The notes below the pieces were generated by a model. It searched no databases and was not told the DNA's origin. It saw only the letters and a program-made list of their open reading frames with translations. Below are positions 58,922 to 64,000 of a DNA stretch of 64,000 nucleotides, in pieces; the stretch's first letter is position 1; each line of letters begins with the position of its first letter. Made by a program: the position numbers and the translations under genes. The stretch lies in assembly GCA_019454045.1 (NCBI GenBank), contig SKCR01023422.1, forward strand, positions 1 to 64,000, read 5' to 3'. Source of the stretch: Zanthoxylum bungeanum (taxonomy: Eukaryota; Streptophyta; Magnoliopsida; Sapindales; Rutaceae).

Positions 58922-60872
58922 TGTTGGGAAGCGGCCGCGAGTGCGCAGCGAAAAATAAAATTATGATGCCTTTTCCCTTTGCCCAAGACCCATTTGTTTT
59001 GATTATTCTACAAGCCTAGGCATGTTACTATATATTCTAAGCATAAAACTCATAAAACATGCAAAGAACATAAACCTAAACATGCTAACTATCATAAGAA
59101 CTCTAATTAAAATAAAGAAAGAAAAAGACTTACTTGAACCGAAGACTCCTCCAGTCCTCCCTCCAATCTACAAGCTTTTCTCGAACTCAGCAAGCTCTTC
59201 CACGTTCCAAAGAGCCACCCAAGTGTGTGGCCTCCAAAGATGCACACACCAAAGCCAAAACTCAACGGCAAGACTACGCCTTGAGTGCACGGGTATTTTG
59301 CCCTTGGTGCTAGCCTAGGCAAATACCTCAAAACTTTTAACTCGAGGTTCCTCTAGTCAATTAGACTTAAGGATCCTCAAAATCAGTGGCTTACTCTTAA
59401 ACTTTAGAGTTGCTCACTTATATAAACCCAAGATATGAAAGGTTTGGTGCAAAAATTTGTGAAGAATTCTTTGGGTTTATATAGTGCTCCAAAGACAACA
59501 AAATTAATTAAGAATCCGATGTGGGATAAAAGCTAATTTAATCTTAGCCATTGGATCTTAATTTAGTGGTTTAATGAGATTATAAACCCTAATAAGAGTT
59601 TGGGCCGAATTGGAATTCAAAACAATACAAAAATAAAAAATTTACTATCACATTACTATTCACGTTACTATTCACGTGAATAGTAATTTTTTTTTTATTC
59701 AATTCCCAAAGTGCCCCTATCATCATTCACCAATCCCTAAGCCACTATGGAACCTCATAAATGATCTGTTCAATAATTAAACACATTGAACCATTTATGA
59801 ACAATTCCTACAGCAATCATATATGCTGTTAAATTTGTACTGTGCACTGTTAACCATTGATTTCGACTTTGTTGTGTGTGACCTTTTGGGTTCCCCTCAA
59901 GTTGGACATGAAATGAATCGTGATAATTTAATCGAACATAAATTATCCTCCGATCAGATGGTCGTTCGATTTCAATGACCAAGGTTGACATCTAGCAACA
60001 TGCCAAGGCCCCCAAATGAGAAGGAAAGATATATATACCCATTCTGTATGCGATTTACATATGATACGGTCCCTCGCCTCACTGTATCCCCACCTATTGA
60101 CCTAGGGTACGGAAAGTGTCTACCCATAGTCAAAGGTATGATGTTGATAGTGTCATGAATCGTGCTAACCCAAGAATCTCACATGATTCTTCCGCTGTGG
60201 CCACAGTCTCAAGCACTGATCACACATATCAACCCGCGAACTGGAATACTACTCTTATAAGAAAATATTATCCGAGAGAGTGGCGATTCTCTGTTGTATC
60301 TTTACAAACTTCATGTGTTTCAACAAATGACCCAATCATACCCTTATGACCGGATCTTTTGAACCGGGGAAGGAGAATGTCAAAGTTATTTGATCCACAC
60401 ATAAGATTGTAAAGACCTCAAGTCTAAGGACTAGTCATATAATCGATACATGAAAGTTCTCACAGACACATGGGATAAACACTCCATATGAAAACTTTCG
60501 GCGGTCAGTTCGATGGACACGAGCAACTCATGCATCCATGTGATACACCAAGCGGACGGATCTCCGCTAGTAGCCTATGAGATCGGCTACCCCACTTAAG
60601 GGCGGATCATATCATCATGCTAGTCTCTCCGCTTTGTGAACGCCCAGATTATTCACAAAACTATGACTAGAAACATTTAAGAGTAATGATTCTCATAAGG
60701 CGTGGAAGCCATCGTCTTATTACTCCAAGGGCTTTATTACAGTGTTGATGATTCATATAAGTTATGTAAGACACGTATAATAAAGATTTCCATTTTATTA
60801 ATTAATGAAAATATTACAAATACATGTACATATAGCTCATCCACAAGTTGGGTATAGGGCATATCCCTAACA
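58922..60872 (-). repeat. Copia (-) 5' LTR
   Basis: The plus strand starts TGTTGGGAAGCGGCC and ends ATATCCCTAACA, about 1.95 kb. CAAGCGGACGGATCTCCGC (60549) includes a GCGGA...TCCGC inverted repeat that is also in the 3' remnant. The small frames at 59022-59331 and 60116-60349 lack any domain. Confidence 0.9.
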
Positions 60873-61548
60873 ATGCTTCCTATGAAATCAGGGAAAAAAG
60901 TCCAGGAAAGCACGAAAGAAATGAGCTGCAATGGCCTCAATTATTTTGTTTTTTATAGGCAATCTGTCGAGCTCGGCGTCGCGACGCCCAATCTTCTTCG
61001 TCACGACGCGAGGCTGTTACACTAATCTGAAACGTTGACCTGGTCTCGCTGACGTGGCCACTGAATTCTCGACCTAATAGAAATCCGACACGTGGGCACA
61101 CGATAAATCGGTCCAATGATATCTTACCACATGGCAGAAGATGATTCGTCGATGATTCGGTCCATTCAGAAGGTGACACATGTCACATGGAGTGTCGGCG
61201 CCATAGGATTACGACACGTGTCACGACGCATGTTAGCAGATCCTCTGTGATGATGACATGTGGCATGGTGCACGTTAACAAGTCAATTTCTCAAATTTTG
61301 ACACGTGTCCTTCGGCGCACATTAGCATGTCGTGGCGCACGTTAGGCGTCGCGATGCGGGAAAATTACCAAAATACCATTTTTCGTCATTTTTCTCTGTT
61401 TTGGCCCCAAATTGCTTCCAATGCTTCCCAAACTTTATTTATCTACAAAATAACAATAAAACACATCAAAACGTTCATAAAACTCGAGAAACTATACAAA
61501 ATATTAGGTTAAATGAGTGGGAAATAGTGATATAAATACCACTCATCA
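60873..61548 (-). mobile_element. Element E 3' LTR (part)
   Basis: The right edge ATACCACTCATCA at 61548 is followed by CACCCCAAAACCTAACATTTTGCTAGTCC, the same LTR/internal border as in element B. On the minus strand it starts TGATGAGTGGTATTTATATC, the LTR style of A-D. The left part is cut at 60872 by the Copia element. It contains the perfect palindrome GGCGTCGCGACGCC at 60975-60988 and related words near 60999-61010, 61213-61228, 61331 and 61346-61357. Confidence 0.8.
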
Positions 61549-62845
61549 CACCCCAAAACCTAACATTTTGCTAGTCCTCGAGCAAAACATAAAATAACAC
61601 AAAAATAAAATTAACTAAGCCACTTTCGTAGGGATCACGGTTGCATTTAGCGTATGCAACAAGTCTTTAAACCCCTAGGTGTCCCTAGTGGACGAGTTGT
61701 AGTCTCGTGAGGGTTGACAGCAATGATACGCACAAACATTTTACAAAAGTAAAAAGAAAGTAAAACTAATGCACACAAAAGCAAAAAGACAAGAGAAAAT
61801 AGAATAAAGAAGTTAGTGACTAATCAGGTGAAACTTCTACTCCAAGTTAGTAGTTGTTTTGTTTCTTTCTAAATTACCGAATAAGTAAATTCTCCGATTA
61901 TAATTACCATTCTCCATATACACAGCCAACACAATATTAATCAATTCATTTTTGCCCACAATAGTCACAAGTGCAGTTGATAAGAGAGTAATATTTTTGT
62001 CCTAAAGTTTTATCAGAATTCACACCTTTTTGTAGCAATGGAATAATTTTTCTGATTTTTCTGATTTTTTTCTTTCTGATTTTATTTTTTATTTATTTAT
62101 ATACAATATCTTCCGTCTATGTAGCGAGCTTTGGGTCGGTGGCTCCCAAACTAGTTGGTTTTAGGGCACCAGGTGTTAAGACACCCCTACGGACTTAATT
62201 ACTCAGACTTCAGATAAATATATATTTATTTGGCAACATCTTTGATCCATGTAACGAGCTTTGGGCCAGTGACTCCCAAACCAGTTGGCTTTAGGGCACT
62301 AGGTTTTAAGATACCCTTACAGACTTAATAACTCGGATCTCGGAAGTTTTTTTTTTTTAATTTCCATTTATATATGCTTCCTCCAATTAAACTAGAGCAC
62401 TGAATATTACAAACTTTTCAAATACAGCTCATGTCTGTATGTTACCATGCATATTGATAATACCTGCTAACTGAGCATATGAAGATTCATTTTAGTCAGT
62501 GTTATGAAGAATTTACAAATTAAATAATTCAAAAGGAAATAAACAAAAATTAACTTGTTTCGAAAATGGGTTTGAAATACGTATCAAGAGTGGAAACTCC
62601 TTACACAGCTATCTCTTACCAATTTCACCTGATTAATCAAGTTAAAAACAAAAACACAAAAATATATTATTATTTTTTTGTAAAATTTTTCAATTTTTTT
62701 TTCGAAAAATTTTGGACTAAAAATAAGATATTAATCAACTAATTCCCTCCCTCAAACCTAAATGAGACATTGTCCCCAATGTCTTAAACAATAGAAGAAG
62801 AGTTTAGAAGATAGTACCCGGTTAGCTGAAATTCTACAGGAAAAA
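61549..62845 (-). other. Element E 3' internal region
   Basis: The first ~200 bp match element B next to its LTR (GGGATCACGGTTGCATTTAG...GTGGACGAGTTGTAGTCTCGTGAGGG). From about 61844 the sequence instead matches element F, so E is a mosaic of the two lineages. The GTAACGAGCTTTGGGYC...GACTTAAT unit is repeated (62119 and 62250). The CTCAAACCTAAATGAGACATTGTCCCCAATGTC block at 62752-62785 corresponds to the conserved GGACAATG...TTTGGGGG block of B and C. It lies about 60 bp downstream of the LOG stop codon. Confidence 0.8.
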
Positions 62846-63477
62846 TTACCGATTAAGATCTATGTCCAATTTACGCTTCTTACCCCAATCGATATCTGAC
62901 CAGTTCAACTTGAGAAGAATGGGGTCGATTTTTTGTTCAAAGGCTAGGATTTGGTCAATTAATTCTTCGGCCTTTGTTGCAGTCAGGAAAATATCATTTA
63001 CTGATTTTGTGACGAACTCATGTCTTTTGGCTTCCGCAAGAAATACAAACAGAAAATCAAAAAAATGTTCAATGTTGAGTAATCCAATGGGCTTCTGATG
63101 AATGTTCAAGTGTGCCCATGATGCCACTGTGAATATTTCTTCAAATGTTCTGAGCCCACCTGGTAAAGTAATAAATGCATCAGCAGTATTGACAATTTCA
63201 ATGAGTTGTTCAGACATCCCCGAGACAATGCGTTCATCTCCATTTGTTTTTCCGATTATGTGTTCGTCAGCCAAAGTTTTTGGAATGATTCCCAAAACAT
63301 GACTGCCACCCTCCTGAACAGCTTTTGAAATGCTTCCCATCAATCCAAGATTGCCACCGCCATATACTAGGTGCATATTTCGTTCTGCTATGACTCTCCC
63401 CAATTCCTTTGCAGCCTAGAGTTGGATCCATAGAAAACACAAATTCGCTTGACTCGCTGTTGTGATGTTGCTTCCAT
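62846..63477 (-). pseudogene. LOG-like cytokinin riboside 5'-monophosphate phosphoribohydrolase inside element E
   Basis: LOG enzymes are cytosolic and hydrolyse cytokinin riboside monophosphates to active free bases plus ribose 5-phosphate. Start: ATG 63477 (MEATSQQRVKRICVFYGSNS). Relative to the F copy, 22 bp are missing right after this, shifting the frame. The downstream frame is open for 185 codons to TAA 62846: ELGRVIAERN, LVYGGGNLGLMG, VLGIIPKTLADEHIIG, LPGGLRTFEEIF, SWAHLNIHQKPIGLLN. The active-site signature PGGxGTxxE reads PGGLRTFEE, the Gly changed to Arg. No introns interrupt it, unlike typical plant LOG genes, and no poly(A) remnant follows. Both lesions make activity unlikely. 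The fold is certainly LOG/lysine-decarboxylase-like. Same orientation as the element. Confidence 0.92.
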
Positions 63478-64000
63478 TTTCTCTCTCTTATTTCGATGTA
63501 TATCTGGATGTGTAGAAGAGAGAAATGTAGAGCTGAATTTATAAAACCTGAAAATGGGTGAGTAATAGTAGTACTAGTACCTACCAAATGACAATTATTA
63601 TATGAACGTTAAAATAAATCGTGAAAAGTCAAAAAGTATAGATCTTGTCGACAAAAATAACAAAAGAAAAGCAAATCAAAGCAATTATTAAGGCAACGGA
63701 ATTATGTACGCAATACGCCACTCATTTGGTATATAAATCCATTAGGATGCGTCTCAAGAATCCATTCCTTACTCAGCCACCACTAATGATTTAGCTCTCA
63801 TCTTTGTGATTGCCAAACACCATTCCTCTTTAAATGCTCCGTTTGTGCCTTTCCCTACAAAAATAACACACAAAATTGAAAACTCTACAACATGTATACA
63901 AAAAATATGAAAATAGAAATTACAACAAATTGCATGGGTTGCCTCCCTGCTAGCGCTAAATTTTTCTTCTTCAGCCAGACGTGAATGAAATCTATCTATC
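63478..64000 (-). other. LOG upstream region and element E internal landmarks
   Basis: Read on the minus strand: the GCGCTAGCAGGGAGGCAACCC block (63956-63936), then a GTGTGTTATTTTTGTAG word ending at 63855 that parallels the element C splice acceptor, then about 380 bp of leader to the LOG ATG. A TTTATAAA/TATAAAT word lies about 65 bp before the ATG (63537-63545). No gene is supported; the element continues beyond the window. Confidence 0.65.

Larger units (their letters stand above)
53297..60872 (-). mobile_element. Copia retrotransposon, minus strand, 3' LTR truncated
   Basis: Minus-strand order: 5' LTR (60872-58922), PBS, leader, gag, protease, integrase, RT, RNase H, PPT, then only 326 bp of 3' LTR. 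All coding parts are recognisable but broken by several frameshifts and stops. A different family from K by LTR sequence and by the protease motif. Confidence 0.92.

Noticed and set aside
62846..63403. Functional host LOG gene
   Set aside because: The open frame lacks an ATG at its start, the upstream exon is out of frame by a 22-bp deletion, the catalytic Gly is replaced by Arg, and it lies inside retrotransposon sequence.

Overview
This is a gene-poor, AT-rich stretch of a plant nuclear genome, almost certainly a eudicot. The evidence is intron-containing plant gene families (a DIOX-type 2-oxoglutarate dioxygenase and a LOG cytokinin-activating enzyme), plant-type Gypsy and Copia LTR retrotransposons, a plant CACTA transposon and a Mutator-like MITE. 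Nearly all of the window is transposable elements nested in one another. I find only one locus that looks like a resident host gene (2907-4724). All boundaries were read by eye from terminal words and target-site duplications (TSDs).

Layout. 1-2613: 3' end of a Gypsy-type LTR with tandem repeats. 2907-4724: three-exon dioxygenase whose last exon is split by a 228-bp MITE with a 10-bp TSD. 4725-21420: a decayed Gypsy background carrying solo LTR A (5414-6705), a Copia solo LTR (7132-15297) that itself contains a young gag-only element B (7521-13578, minus), and gag-only element C (15356-19846, plus). 21434-25256: an LTR-like sequence holding solo LTR D (21992-22985) and a solo LTR of Copia family K (23023-25001). 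25641-46105: an old, decayed Copia element split by a full-length K element (25984-42580), whose leader contains a complete CACTA transposon (28886-35624), and by an LTR-like insert (42861-44976). 46106-53296: remnants of Gypsy element F, holding a solo LTR, a LOG pseudogene split by a K solo LTR, and a further LTR. 53297-60872: a minus-strand Copia with a truncated 3' LTR. 60873-64000: the 3' part of minus-strand Gypsy element E with a LOG gene inside it, running off the window.

How the parts relate. Elements A-E share an LTR style (TGATAAGTG-like starts; ends ...CACAACA in A-D) and, where an internal region survives (B, C, E), internal landmarks typical of Athila/Tat-like non-autonomous elements: a tRNA-Asp primer-binding site (B, C), gag without pol (B, C), a GCGCTAGC...GGCAACCC block, and a GAGGACAATG...TTTGGGGG block. 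In E the captured LOG sequence lies exactly between the last two blocks, behind a probable splice acceptor. This is the slot used for an env-like third ORF in related elements. F carries a second, independently decayed LOG copy next to the same 3' internal sequence. LOG therefore appears to have been carried as cargo of this retrotransposon lineage, which I consider the most interesting observation here. Both LOG copies are damaged and neither is predicted to be functional as it stands.
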